DNA of 64,000 bases from Choristoneura fumiferana. Its lineage: Eukaryota > Arthropoda > Insecta > Lepidoptera > Tortricidae. The stretch is taken from positions 5,967,192 through 6,031,191 of the forward strand of contig NC_133500.1 in NCBI RefSeq assembly GCF_025370935.1, written 5' to 3'. This document shows, piece by piece, positions 43,655-56,207 of this stretch. Under the pieces are notes generated by a model. It did no database searches and was not told where the DNA came from. It saw only the letters and a program-made list of their open reading frames with translations. The translations under genes and the position numbers were made by a program. The stretch's first letter is position 1. Every line of letters begins with the position of its first letter.

Positions 43655-44110
43655 GTCCCTCTTTTTAACCGACGAAAAAAACGGAGGAGGTTCTCAAGTC
43701 GACGCGTATATTTTTTTTTATGTATGACTACGCATAATTTTTTACAGAGTAGTCCGATTTTGATGATTCTTTTTTTAATGGAAAGCCCCCGAGAGTGGTT
43801 CCATTTAAATTTGGAAAAAATATTCCTACCCTAAGGGTAGGAAAACAGGGGATGATTGATTGTTCAGTCGCTGATTGTACTGTATGACCAGGCATAACTT
43901 TTTACAGGGTAGTCTGATTTTCATAATTTTTTTTTATTAGATAGGATATACCTTGAAGTTGGTATTATATACATTTGGGAAAAAAACACTCCAAGGGTGG
44001 GACAAAAGTATAAAATAAAAACCTTTTAACAAAAAAATTGAACCGCTGAAAAACTGAAAAGCAAAAAATAATTAAATAGTTTTGTTAAAAAGTTTTTCTG
44101 ATGAAGCACA
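43655..44110 (+). repeat. GGAGGAGGTTCTCAA family repeat (copy B)
   Basis: Counterpart of 20600-21060 with a longer 'gacgcgtatattt' head. Confidence 0.6.
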
Positions 44111-44348
44111 TGTCAAAAAAGTGTAAGTAAATCACTTATTTGGTCGACTATACTATTTTTATGTTCGTATCTTCTTACAATGGGGACCCGAAGTAGGTCA
44201 AGGTTAGTAACCCAATTCCCGAGGTGCCCAGGTGTGGGACGGTTATAGATGAACATAATTTACAATTCTGAGTTACCTTATGGCTACTTTAATAAGTTAA
44301 GTGATGTTAATAACTAGCTTTTGAAGACAAAGTATTTAAAGCGAGACT

Positions 44349-44878
44349 ACTTAGAAATATGTGACACCATTAATACTTAGGACTAGTTTCATCGGCAAAA
44401 TTAAAAAAAAAACCCGAAACAAGTCGAGCTAAACTCGATTTACGCAAATTCATCATCTATCATCATCCCAGCCTATATACGTCCCACTACTGGGCACAGG
44501 CCTCCTCTCAGAACAAGAGGGCTTGGGCCATAGTTCCCACGCGGGCCCAGTGCGGATTGGGAACTTCGCACGCACCATTGAATCGCTTCGCAGGTTTTGT
44601 GCAGGTTTCCTCACGACGTTTTCCTTCACCGCAAAGCTCGTGGTAAATTTCAAATGTAATTCCGCACATGAATTTCGAAAAACTCAGAGGTGCGAGCCGG
44701 GCTTTGAACCCACGACCCTCTGCTTGAGAGGCGACAGGTCAAACTACTAGGCCACCACGGCTTTAAGTTATCCGAACTTATTCCATTAAAATATGCATGC
44801 GTAACTATTGCATTGTTAAAAATAATTAAATTAAAATACTTTCCTTCGTATTGAAAAATTATCTCAAAATACCACACT
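44349..44878. repeat. ~530-bp segment present only in copy B
   Basis: Contains CCGAAACAAGTCGAGC (a remnant of the hammerhead-like family) and a SINE. At the edges both copies share GCGAGACT / ACACT-T-TCCAACATG, so a microhomology-mediated deletion in A is as likely as an insertion in B. Confidence 0.7.
44452..44763 (-). mobile_element. SINE family 1, near full length
   Basis: Minus orientation with the ATCATC tail at the left and CCACCACGGCTTT head at the right. No clear target duplication seen. Confidence 0.9.
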
Positions 44879-45262
44879 TATTCCAACATGACCTCATTTC
44901 CCGAAACTTTCGCAAAACCGCATTTCGGCCGGCGTTGGACCAGCGGCCGTTCGGCCGTTCCCGGGGCAGCGTTCGGCCATTGTCGGGAACAAAGGCGTTA
45001 TCCGGCTTACCCGCGGTGACGTCATAAAGCCCACCTGGTACCCGGGCTGAGGAAGATTTGGATAGGGTATGTTAAACAAGTAAGTTTTAGTTTGTTTGGG
45101 TGGCAAGTCATGGATCGAGTTGGGATTTAGATTTAATAGGATTTGAACTTTCTATTGTATTTTATTCGTATTAATGTCAACTTAAGCCTAAGAGTGACCT
45201 TTTAAATAAATAAATGTGTACAAATTTATTGTTTCAATACAAGCGATAAAGTTACCGACTTC

Positions 45263-45480
45263 ATTCAAATTCAAATTCAAATCATTTATTCACTAAATAG
45301 GCCGCAATGGGCACTTTTACACGTCATTTTTTAAAATACCAGCGTTTTCGGAAAGACCATCATTGCCAAGAAAAATGCGCCGTAAGAAACTTGGCAGAAA
45401 GTCTTTTTTTCAAAATAAAATAATTACAAATAAAATACTTAAAAACTACAGTTAGTATACAGTTAAAGAAAAAATACAAA
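45263..45480 (-). mobile_element. LINE 3' end, TTTGAA-tailed (copy B)
   Basis: Counterpart of 22914-23130 with one more ATTCAA unit in the tail. Confidence 0.75.
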
Positions 45481-46198
45481 ATAATAATAATACAGGGATG
45501 CATGGGGTCCCTTAGTTACAAAACTAAACACTTACTATATCTACGTTCAGTTGAAGTGTAAAATAAATAAAATAAAAACATTAAGTATGTGCAATGTTTT
45601 ATATTATTGGCAGCTGCAAGTGCTGCAACCTGTAGAGTTTTTTTTCAATTAACTGTGTAAAATACTTACATAAAAAAAAAAATAAATAAATAAAACCTCA
45701 ACTAAAAACCACGAGGAAACTTCCACCGGGATTTCGTAATGTCCCGGAATTTCAATGTAGGTACCGTGTCCGACGCGCTCTTGGCCGGTTTTTTACTTAA
45801 TAAGTTTAGGTCAACAGTATCTGTTCAAAGGGCCCCTTCCAGGCCCTGTACTACAAAGTGCAAAATTCGAACTTCATATCTCGCCATCCCACTGACGCTT
45901 ATATTATTTAATGCGAGAGTGAGAGGGACGGTACGATAAGAGCTTCGATTTTCGAATTTCGTAATAGCCCCTCAGGTTCACAATTACCCGTGAAATCGAC
46001 CTTTCCAATACCAAATTACCTTTTATTACTGCGCCCGTATACACTGGTCATTACATTACCTACATCTGTTTACTTTTCGAGCCATGTGTCTATTTAGGCA
46101 CTTTTCGGGTGCAATTAAAAAAAAAGTTGTTAAGTAATCTAAATCAGTAACATTTTTCAGCTCCTTCTCTTCAAAACTTCACTCGCGCGTTTTTTTTT

Positions 46199-46478
46199 AT
46201 TTTTATTTGACTAGATGGCAAACGAGCAAGGGGGTCTCCTGATGCTAAGAGATCACCACCGCCCTTAAACATCTGTAACACCAAGGGTATTGCAGATGCG
46301 TTGCCAACCTAGAGGCCTAAGATGAAATACCTCAAGTGCCAGTAATTTCATCGGCTGTCTTACTCTCCACGCCGAAACACAACAATGCAAGCACTGCTGC
46401 TTCACGGCAGGATTAGCGAGCAAGATGGTGGTAGCAATCCGGGCGGACTTTGCACAAGGTCCTACCACCTGCAAACTA
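46199..46478 (-). mobile_element. Poly-A retroposon tail, reversed (copy B)
   Basis: More complete form of 23945-24163. Confidence 0.8.
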
Positions 46479-47416
46479 ACTAAAAACCACGCTGCGTATA
46501 ACTAGCTGTATATTTGATTTATCGCTATATCCTGCGGGAACTATAAGTACGACTGTGTTATGTTTTATTGTTATTTGTAATCATATTTTGTTACTTCTCA
46601 TTGTTTTATTTTTATTTTACTATACATTGGTATAAAAAATAGTAGATTGTACAACAAGAGCATAAAACGAGCCACCCGAGCTATGATAGACACGTCAAGG
46701 GGAAAATGGGTTTAATGCTCGAGTTTTTCTGCTTTTCACTTCGATGGCGAGGAAATGAAATAGCAACAGTGGAAACAATTGTTCACTTACTATGTACCTT
46801 TTATTTTTCATGCATTGCTAGATAAATACAAATTTTTAGTTTTATTGATTTATTTTGATTGATTTTATTAAAAAAATATATAGAAACATTTTTGTTGGTG
46901 GCTGTTGACTCCTGATTACCTTGGTCTTAGACGAAGATTTTACTTTATGCACTAGAGCATAAACACGAACTTTACTATCATGAGACTTGAAAAAACATTT
47001 ATTAAATTTCTTGAGGGCAGGTACATTATTACGAGTATATTACCGCCGGTGCCTCTTTTTCAGTAAAAAATACCTGTGCTCTGTGACACCGTCACTCTGT
47101 GTTTGTATCAACTGTAGGTACTTATTCCTTAATGCTGTGTTTTATTAATGATGTGATACAAATAAATACACATTTAAGTATTCATTATCTATGAACTACT
47201 AGTAAATTCTAGTAAATAGAGGTAAATAGACATAATCCTGTATTGTTCGACTAAGTTATATTCTAACGAAAGAACAAATAAGGCTAACCTCAAGATAACG
47301 AGCTGTCCAATTTCGGCTCAGTCCTAGGAAATAATTGCGCAAAGTGTGTTACCACGAGTATTTTTGGATGTTGGTAACACCTTGACATTCTTTATAGAAC
47401 CACCATGGATGCCTTC

Positions 47417-48490
47417 ACTTACTTGTTAGTAGGTAGACATCATGACATATCCCATTACAGGCTGACAGCATTCCCTTATTGAATGGCTATGGCATTTAGT
47501 TGAGAGATACGTAACTCAAATTTGACTTTCAACATAATCCTACTTCCTACTAATATGATAAATGCGAAAGTTTGTAAGTCTGTTTGTGTGTTGGTTGGTT
47601 TGTTTGTTTGTTACTTCATCACGTCTAAACCACTGAAACAATTTAGATGAAATTCGGTATGCAGATAGTTTGAATCCCGGAGAAGGACATAGGATAGTTT
47701 TTATCCCGAAAAATTGCATAGTTCCCGCGGGATAGCGATAAACGAAGTGTGCGTGGACGGAGTCGCGGGTAACGGCTAGTATAAATTAAATCTAATTCCA
47801 AACCATACAAACTTAGTTAAATAAAAGAGTGTTAAAATGTCCCATTTACAGAATATTCCTAATTCAATTCGCTGAGCTCCTAAAAAAATACACAATTATT
47901 AAAAACACCAAAACGCCGGGCGTTGACATTTAAGCACGCAACGCTATTACCGCGCCGTTACTGTCACAATAGGTGGCGACAGGATCGCAATAATTTTATA
48001 GGGCTTTTAGGGGTCCCGGGGATCCACAAAAGAATCATCCTGTAGCTTTGTCTTGATATGGGTATTGTTATTTAGTCCATGTTTCTTTGTTATATTTTAG
48101 CTGTTGTCCGGGGGTCTATATCGTATCCCCGAATGATTGTTTGTCCTAATGTAATGTTTGTTCTATTATCGATTGACCTAATTGTTAGTTATACGGGATG
48201 TCTCTGACCATAGGGCTATAAATGCAAGGTTCGATTCTAGGTATTCGTACAATTGAGTTACTTTTGTTAAGACATTCTGTATACTCAAATCATTTACTTT
48301 TTTTTACAAATAAACCTAACCTAACCCTGAAACACTTTCAGTTTTTAGGTGTTAGGACAATCGATCGCTAGGGCAGACATTATAATATTAGGACAAACAA
48401 AATTAGGCCATCTTCAATAAAAGTAATTCATAGCTATCCTGTAGGAATTAAGCAATTTTCCGGGATAATAACTATCCCATATTATTATAC
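47417..48490. other. DNA right of copy B; repeat at 47545-47770
   Basis: 47545-47770 belongs to the CTAGC...TCCGCG family in reverse ('gtgcgtggacggagtcgcgg'), with a TTTGT-rich part. The remainder (47771-48490) shows no feature. Confidence 0.5.
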
Positions 48491-48494
48491 TTTC

Positions 48495-48740
48495 CACTCA
48501 GAGTCACGCAACGAGCTATGGAGAGAGCTATGCTTGGAATTGCTTTGCGTAAAGTCACCGACATAGCTGGAGAAATATGAAAGTTGAAATGGCAATGTGC
48601 GGGCCACATCGCTCGAAGAACAGATAACCGTTGGGGGAGAAAAGTCCTCGAGTGGCGACCACGAACCGGAAGACGAAGCGTTAGCAGGTGGACTGACGAC
48701 ATCGTGAAAGTTGCGAGTAACCGTTGGATGTGTGTACGCG
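48495..48740 (+). pseudogene. RTE-like LINE polymerase C-terminus
   Basis: The plus strand reads RAMERAMLGIALRKVTDIA, a stop, KLKWQCAGHIARRTDNRWG, then VLEWRPRTGRRSVSRWTDD and IVKVASNRWM. This is the C-terminal signature of lepidopteran RTE-type endonuclease-reverse transcriptases (GHIARR...W-R-P-R-T-G-R-R...RWTDD). One in-frame stop and a short deletion after RRSV show decay. The minus-strand 92-codon frame is a shadow. The element's ATG-rich tail is missing. Confidence 0.85.
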
Positions 48741-49154
48741 AACGAAGCAAGTTTTAGGGCCTGATAAATTTTATGTGACAGATTGTGTGGTGCTGTCTCT
48801 ATTTATTTGGACAAAACAAACAAAGAAAAGAAAAGGGCTTTTACTTTCTTAAATACATTTTGGCTCCGAAACCCTAAAAATGGGACGGCATCATCGATAT
48901 CAGTCACATAAAATATATATAGGTATATAATTTGAAACGAAATTTTCTCGCTATAATTTTTTCGATTTTTCTCCAACTTTTCAAAGCTTTGCTGAAATTT
49001 AAAATGGCGTGCTAGCGTCGCATGCAACAAGCTGTCCATATAAATTGCCTAAACGACGTGTCGTGATCGTGCTATGTTCTGCTACACGTTATGTTAGAAC
49101 GAGAAACAAATGTGGGCTAGGATTTTCTGTTTAAAGTAAGAAGATTTTAAGTTA
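48741..49154. other. AT-rich DNA; MITE shard 48757-48800
   Basis: 'ttatgtgacagattgtgtgg' and GCTGTCTC are left-half pieces of the GTTTCACC MITE. Nothing else. Confidence 0.45.
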
Positions 49155-49440
49155 TCGTATATACAAACTGAGACATGGATGCACAGAAAAACCAGAAAAA
49201 GCGACCAGCACTGGGAATCGAAGCCAGGTCCTCAGCATTCCGTGCTGCGTGCTATAACCCCTACACCACTACTGGACGGAATCTAGACACGAATTCTTCC
49301 TATGCATACATATCTCAGGTTGCTTATAAATTTCTACTATGCTACTTAAGCAGCAGCACTAGCGACATCTATGTTGCGTCGACAGACGTCACATTCTTTC
49401 GGAACCAACCGCTGACCCAGACAAGAGATTGATTGAGAGG
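49155..49440 (-). mobile_element. SINE family 2, diverged copy
   Basis: ACAAACTGAGACATGGATGC, tRNA-like module at about 49208-49278 (minus), then CTATGCATACATATCTCAG and CTAGCGACATCTATG. The hairpin end is missing. Confidence 0.8.
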
Positions 49441-49628
49441 ATTTGATTGATTGTTTAAAGTTAGTTTTAAAGTTTGTCTGAGAAACGGGGTGGTTAACTT
49501 GTTGCAGTAGTTTCCAATAGCGTAATTTAACGTAGAATAATTAAGTGACCGACATAGCCCGAAGAATAGGTTCACTAATGTTTTGTTAATGTTTGTTAGT
49601 ATTTAACTTAAGTAACATTTTTTTCAAA

Positions 49629-49955
49629 CGATTCAAATTCAAATGATTTATTCAGTAAATAGGCCGCAATGGGCACTTTTACACGTCATTTTTTAAACTA
49701 CCAGCGCTTTCGGAAAGACCATCATTGCCAAGAAGAATGCGCCGCAAGAAACTTGGCAGAAAGTCATTTTTTCATAATAATATAATTACAAATAAAATAC
49801 TTAAAAAGTATATTATACAATTAAAGAAAAAAAAGTGCAAATAATAATAATAATAAAATACAAGGATGTATGGGGTCCCTTAGTTACAATACTAAACACT
49901 AACTTATTCTAAACTATATCTACGTTCAGTGGAAGTGTAGAATGCTTCCACCGTC
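49629..49955 (-). mobile_element. LINE 3' end, TTTGAA-tailed
   Basis: Third copy of the family at 22914, independent of the duplication: ATTCAAATTCAAATGATTT at the left, GGCCGCAATGGGCACTTTTA inside. Confidence 0.75.
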
Positions 49956-51073
49956 ATAAATTTTAAAATAATAATAACAATAATTTAGTTCTGAAATTAC
50001 GTCGTCCGTATTTATTCGTTTCACAAGTGTCTTGGCTAAATATGTTTTATTTTGAAACTGTAAATGCTTCAGGACTATAATAAAACTAACACTCCTCTGT
50101 GTAGGAGGTACTGCCTAGAATCTTCAGGAAGTCCTGAAACTGTTATATGGAGGATAATCTTTTTTGTATTTAATTTAAAATTAACCCAGTGGTTGAGCAA
50201 TTACCAATTAGCATCCGTGGAAAAATTATGGTTCTGTACCCAATGGATGCCAACGGAACCATATTTCTAAGACTTTGCTGTCTGTCTGTCCGTCCGTCTG
50301 TCACAGGGCTCTATCTCTTGAGTCATAATAGTTAGACACTTGTATTACTGTGGCTGCTATAACAACAAATGAACAGAATAAAATAAATATTTAAGGGGGC
50401 TCCCATACAACAAACGTGATTGTTTTGCCGTTTTTTGCTTTATATTAATAAAGGCAACAGGTAGACGCTTGAAATATTCACAGAATCTTTAGTTGTATAA
50501 TTTTAGATATTATCTCTAATAGCACTTTGTTATCTTTCTATTTTTCCGTGATCAAACTACCTTATTGTGATTCCTATGTTTTAAGTAAGTTTTACAGCTA
50601 AACCATTCTTATTCTTATATTTTTCAAGTCTGAACTGCGCTTTACATTTGTAGTGAGTGCACAGCCTTCAATGCCTTTTCCAAGGTCCATTGTCATAGTA
50701 CAAAAGCTCCTAAGTAGCTCACGACCCCACATTTTATAAAGCCTCGCTGACCTGGTATTTTATAAGAATATTCTACGAATAATCCTGGCGCGCTGGTCTG
50801 TAGGAATAAAGTTATTATTTATAACGGTTGGTTTAGTCGCTGCATGGTCCGGGCAAAATACATTTTTAATTTACTTGATAAAGTATCCCAGAAATACTTT
50901 ATTAAAGAAAATTAAATTATACCAACAATGTCAACTAAAATTAAAATAAACAAAATAAAATCAACTTAAACATATATAATACAAACTAAGACCTAAACTA
51001 CAACCTAAAAACCATTCCGCGTCGTACCCGGCGGCTTGATAAAGTTGGATTTTTAAGTTATGTAATGCTTATT
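49956..51073. other. AT-rich DNA, no feature
   Basis: A (GTCT/GTCC)n stretch at 50279-50303 inside a repeat-like context; no motif in the short open frames. Confidence 0.45.
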
Positions 51074-51240
51074 TTTAACCCCCGACGCAAAAAGAAGGGT
51101 TTTATAAGTTTGATCCAATGTCTATCTTTCTGTGGCATCGTAGCTTTCAAACGGATGGACGAATTCGAAGCGGGTTTTTCAGTGAAAGCGAGTTTTCTTG
51201 CTGTGATTCTTAGCTATGTTTCATTTAAATCAGTTTCATC
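51074..51240 (+). repeat. CCCCCGACGCAAAAAGAG family repeat
   Basis: Starts AACCCCCGACGCAAAAAGAA. Plus orientation; matches 15870-16097 reversed. Confidence 0.65.
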
Positions 51241-51482
51241 AGCCGGTTTTGAGATACCGAAATTTTAAATGTTAGTTTCATATGTTTTTCAACTATTCTT
51301 AATTGTTTAGATAGTCTTTAGCTCAGGCCCAGAAGCATAAGCTCAAAATAAAGCGAGTCATAAAACGCAGAAGGGCATTTCTATTTAAGTTGTACCTTGA
51401 GTTTATCTCTCCTATTTTAACAAAATTTGGGAGATAGACTGTCCATGACTCCGAGCTGTGAAAACAGGGTCTACAGATATCT

Positions 51483-51704
51483 TCAGACTAGCTGTTGCCA
51501 GCGACTCCGTCCGCGTAGGATTTGTTTATCGCTATTCCGCGGGAACTATGCAATTTTCGTGGGTAAAAACTATCTTATGTCCTTCCCCGGGCCTCAAACT
51601 ATCTTTATACCGCATTTCATCTAAACCTGTTAAGCGGTTTAGACATGAACATGTTAGAAACAAACAAACAGACACAAACTTTCACATTTATAATATTAGT
51701 GGGA
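51483..51704 (+). repeat. CTAGCTG...ACTCCGTCCGCG family repeat
   Basis: CTAGCTGTTGCCAGCGACTC at the left; the right end is 'cacatttataatattagt'. A fairly complete copy. Confidence 0.65.
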
Positions 51705-52284
51705 CAGGGAATTCCTAAAAAAAAACTCTGAACTTTTAATATATTTACCAAGAAAGTTATACCTTTAGTTGTGTCAGTTTTACTTTAGAATCTGACATTT
51801 ACCACGCCCAGTAGTGATGTTATAAGAAAATACTATGAATATATTAAGCACGTAGCCCACAACTTAAAACACGTTTCGTTTACGGCCGCATCGCTTCTCA
51901 TTTGGCTGGATTAAATTAGCATCGTGCCGAGATTCAACTGGAAAAAACCAGATTTGGAGAACCAAATAGTCGTTTCTGCCACTAAGGACGTGTTAGGACT
52001 TAAGATATATAAAACCTAAGGTACTTCTCAAACTCCTCAAAGAATTGCAGTAATTGACCATAGTTGTCTGTAAGTAAAGTATGAAGATGGTGCATTTAAT
52101 ACAGCACTCAGGCAGGAATCCTTTGTGAAACTGGTGTTTTTGTAAAATTAATTAATTTAATGCCCTAATTTTCTTCGTAACTGTCACGTTTTAATACAAG
52201 ATCACTATTTAGCATAACATTTTTAACAGTTTTTCGTGTACTTTAGTTATACATATTATTAACAACATCGCATTAATAGTTATT
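51705..52284. other. AT-rich DNA, no feature
   Basis: Nothing recognised. Confidence 0.4.
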
Positions 52285-53225
52285 TGTGCAACAAGAGAGC
52301 AAAGTTGTTTTTTGTTGCGAGTGTTGATTTTGAATCCCGAGTAAGCGAAGGATTCTATAATTGAATCACGAGCGTTAGCGAGTGATTCTAGGTTAGAATC
52401 CTGAGATCAGCAAGGGATTGAAATACACGAGATTCAAAAAAAACTTTGGTCTCGTGTGACACATACAATTTTTCACCTCAGCAGCGAGAACATAATTTAA
52501 ATGTAACATAAGAATAAAACCACATATACCCACCTGTTTACAAAACAACACATTTTTTAAATAGAATCCGATTATTATCAAATGTAATAATTACATAAAA
52601 AGAGTCCAGTAGCTACAATAGAAATCGCATACTCATAGCATGCAATCTTAACTTCTTGTACTAATGTCACACTTATTTTTTAATACTGCAAAAAGCCTCA
52701 TCTCGGGGTAATTGAAAAGGTTGAACAATAAACCTTTAAATATGATTTTTATTAAGATTTCTATTACATAAACATAAATAGATTTGTTAAACAATCATTG
52801 AATTTAACAAATAATAAATATACTGAAGAGGCAGTACCTATACGGAATTCTTTTATAAAAAAAAACAAGAGAAGCGGCTTTCGTGCAACGAGGTTGCATA
52901 CTTTATTAAAAGATCGGGAAAATTTACATTTTGGAAATATTCCGATATATTTTTAATACCAAAAATTTAATTTATGTTTGTAATCGACAAATTTGATCCT
53001 ATCTCTTGCTTTTTTCGAGTTGAAGTGAAATGACAGATCAAAGTAAAGTTCAAATATTTGGAATTCAGTGAGTAGACCCAACACTGTACTCAGCATTTAA
53101 AAAAAATAATTAAAAAGTTACTTTGTCTCACGGAGTGAGCAAAATGCGATTTTGCTCACTGATTTCTCATAGCAAAACCTGCCTGTTTGAGGTGCTGAGG
53201 TGAAAAATTGTATTTGTCTAGAGTG
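52285..53225. mobile_element. Probable non-autonomous element, ACAATTTTTCACCTCAGCA family
   Basis: ATACAATTTTTCACCTCAGC at 52466 and its complement GCTGAGGTGAAAAATTGTAT near 53200 form a widely spaced inverted pair. The left part has the 'gaatcacgagcgttagcgag' block, which I know as an abundant moth repeat. The ends are not defined. Confidence 0.45.
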
Positions 53226-54072
53226 GTTTAGAATTAAGACCTATTTTGTTATCCATTGCGATACTCTGTATTAAATTTATGAGTGTTTTAACTTTGCGCA
53301 GCTATATTTATTTTAGATACAACTTTTCTCGAATTATACTTTAGTCATAATTACTATAAAATGGTACTTTTTGTTTTTTCCTACGAAAAACATAAGCAAT
53401 TCTCAACTATTGCTAATGCAATAGCCGTTAATACTACAAAGCTTTTACACTTTACTCGTAATATCGTGATATTGAATTCATGCTAATGGGATTTATGTTT
53501 CACGATAAAGCTATTAATTATCAAATTTATCATGAATAAACCACAATTACCAGAATATTTTTGGACTTCACAAATAACAGAAATAAATATTTTTGTTTAT
53601 TGCGTGATGCATTTCACCACTGTGCACGAACAAGCGGGCAGCAATAACTTTTATTGACAAAAAAACTTTTATTTCCATCCAGTCTTTATTACTATACAAA
53701 ACACTACGCAATACGGACTCTTGGCACAGTGGGCTATTTAGGACATAAAATCGGGAGAATGCTTGCAAATTCATTATTTTCATCGTCGCTTGTTTGAATT
53801 TGCACTGCGACTTTACTTGTGGTATTTTTTGCCCGGAATATGTGCACTAAAATTCGTACACACCATTTTGAATTGTTTCTGCATGCAATTCTTGTTTCTC
53901 AACTACGATAATCGAAAGATATGCAGGTAACATACAGAAATTCATTTTTATTTAGGTAGGTATTTTACGTAGATAAATTAATCATAGTAAATATCACAGG
54001 GCACTGACAGACTGACACCAGTTGACCTAGTCTCAAAGTAAGCAAACTTAAGCAAAGCTTAGGAGTACTAGG
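53226..54072. other. AT-rich DNA, no feature
   Basis: No coding or repeat family recognised. Confidence 0.4.
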
Positions 54073-54086
54073 CAATGGTAAACATA

Positions 54087-54363
54087 TTAAGATTGGTTTT
54101 TTGGAATCTTTTTGTATTTTTTATTTCAATTCCAAATTTTTACTTTTACGGTCATCCCGTAAAACCTAAATTGAAAATACAAACTGAAATATAGATGCAC
54201 AGAAAAACCAGAAAAATAAGACCATCACTGGGAATCGAACCCAGGTCCTCGGTAATCCGTACCGCGTGCTATACCGCTACACCACTGATGGTCACCATCA
54301 GATTCCCAGTGATGGTCTTATTTTTCTGGTTTTTCTGTGCATCTATATTTCAGTTTGTATTTT
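54087..54363 (-). mobile_element. SINE family 2 with snap-back tail
   Basis: Flanked by 14-base duplications CAATGGTAAACATA (54073-54086 and 54364-54377). Minus-oriented tRNA-like module at about 54226-54295. After it, GATTCCCAGTGATGGTCTTA starts an inverted copy of the flanking body, which runs to TTTGTATTTTCA. The insertion is therefore a long hairpin around its own tRNA-like part. Confidence 0.9.
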
Positions 54364-54409
54364 CAATGGTAAACATACTTAAATCAAATACATATTAAAC
54401 ATCTACAAA

Positions 54410-54500
54410 TACCTGCGCCGACCGGGGATCGAACCCAGGACCTCAAGCTTCAAAGTCAGCTTCTCTAACCACTGGGCTACCTGGTCCTCCATAGATAGGT
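54410..54500 (-). mobile_element. tRNA-like SINE head, family 3
   Basis: The minus strand reads AGCCCAGTGGTTAGAGAAGC (A-box region) and CCTGGGTTCGATCCCCGG (B box), closing with GACC...GGTC. Followed on the plus strand by an (ATAG)n run. A relative is at 61985-62065. More likely a SINE head than a functional tRNA. Confidence 0.65.
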
Positions 54501-55477
54501 CATAGATAGATAGATAATACTAATATTATAAATTATAAGAAGAAAATTTCATTTATTTTTCTCACGTATGAAAACCTACGTATGTACCTACACATGCCTT
54601 ATTTTTTCTTATTTCCTTCTATTTTTATATACCAAAGCAAGTGATACCTACCGTTCTAAAAATACTCAGCCCGTGTAATTTCCCGGTATTAATGTGGAAA
54701 CTATACCGGATATTACCAGGAGCGGCGGGTAGGGATGTGCCGGTACCGGTATCGATGTCAAAATACCTGTAGACATACGGAGTTTCCGTTAGTCGCAACA
54801 ACAAATATTGCAGCTATCTATACTTGGTTTGGCTAGGTATTTAACTAAATGTAAACAAAACAACGTCAATTGGTGTAAATATTGAAATTCCCCCATTAAA
54901 CTATCTAAACATTAACATTTCTGTACACTACTTCTTAATGATTTAATCAATTTGACTTTTATTTTCACTTTACGCTGCACGTACTATACTTTGATTTTCA
55001 AAGTATGTTCACAAAAGAGGGTCACGTTTTAAATCTATTTACATTTACTTTACAAAGTGGGAAATAAGGGCCAAAAAGGTGCGCACCTTTTCGTCGTTGG
55101 GAGCGGTGACCTTGTCCACTTGTACACAAAAGGTAACTGGAAAAAATAACACTAGTCTAGTTTGTATTGCAATGATAAGTAAAATGTTTGAAATCCTTGA
55201 ATGTACCAGATTGAATGTGTGAAATCGATTGAGTTGAATGTGTGTCAAATCGGGCACCTGAAGTTTGTTTGCATTTAGTTAAATATCCAAATCAATTATA
55301 GGTGTTTGATGGATTCTTTACATTCCTGCAAATTTATTACACCCAACACCATTACACAAATGTGAAAAATGTATAGGTACAAGGTACAACTAAATATTTA
55401 TGACCATTTGGAATTTAGTCAACGCCGCTTCTAGCGCCCTCTGGATACCCGCAAAACGATAGATATTAAAAGCTGGG
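54501..55477. other. AT-rich DNA, no feature
   Basis: Short open frames without motif. Confidence 0.4.
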
Positions 55478-56200
55478 CTGTTTTTACCCGACTGCCCGAA
55501 GGAGGGTTATGTTTTTCGAGCTAGCGTATGTATGTATGTCCATTTCTTTGGTCCTCGCTGCAGCCTAAACGGCTGGACGGATTGTAACATATGATATATC
55601 ATTGGATTCGTCATAACTGTCGGAGTGACATAGAGTATATTATAAAATATTTCAATATGTCGTCTGCAAAAAAAATGGCCAAGGAATAAAAAAAATATGG
55701 TATTGTAACAATATGTGAATCAAATGAAAGCTAATAATTAGCCCATTCTAAATATATGTGGGTTATAATACTTTTAATCTACTATTTTCACAGAAATATC
55801 AAAAAACTATAAAATAAAAAAACATTAAATTTAAAAAATCAACACTACGACTTCTAGAACACTAGACTTTTTTTCTTCCTTTTAGTTTTGGCAGTCGGGT
55901 TGTTTGATTTTTTAAATTTAATGTTTTTTATTTTAGGATAGTACAATACACAAAAACCGGCCAAGAGCGTGTTGGACTCGCTCAAGATAGGGTTCTGTAG
56001 CTATTACGATAAAATCAAGTAATATTTATCTAATTTTTTTTTTCAATTTGCTGGCATAGTTGCTACATATATCCGTGCAAAATTACAGCTTACTAGCATT
56101 AATAGTCCTGAGCACCGACTGACAGACAGACACACATACAAGATGAAACTATAAGGGTTCCGTTTTTGTCATTTTTACTACGGAACCCTAAAAAGCAATG
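55478..56200. repeat. Inverted-repeat region and CGGAACCCTA-type repeats
   Basis: CCCGACTGCC (55487) and GGCAGTCGGG (about 55891) are inverted, as are 'acattaaatttaaaaaatca' and its complement near 55910-55930. 55956-56195 has CCGGCCAAGAGCGTGTTGGA and, reversed, CTACGGAACCCTAAAAAG, the two ends of a common insect repeat. Confidence 0.6.
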
Positions 56201-56207
56201 CCATTAC

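Larger units (their letters stand above)
33467..47416 (+). repeat. Segmental duplication, copy B (13.95 kb)
   Basis: Direct copy of 9664-25094. Elements shared with A keep the same order. Material only here: ~265 bp at 35840-36105, SINE at 40154-40458, composite SINE at 42281-42749 and ~530 bp at 44349-44878. The left flank is unlike the left flank of A for at least several kb. At the right edge, A meets a retroelement while B continues into unrelated DNA. Confidence 0.93.
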
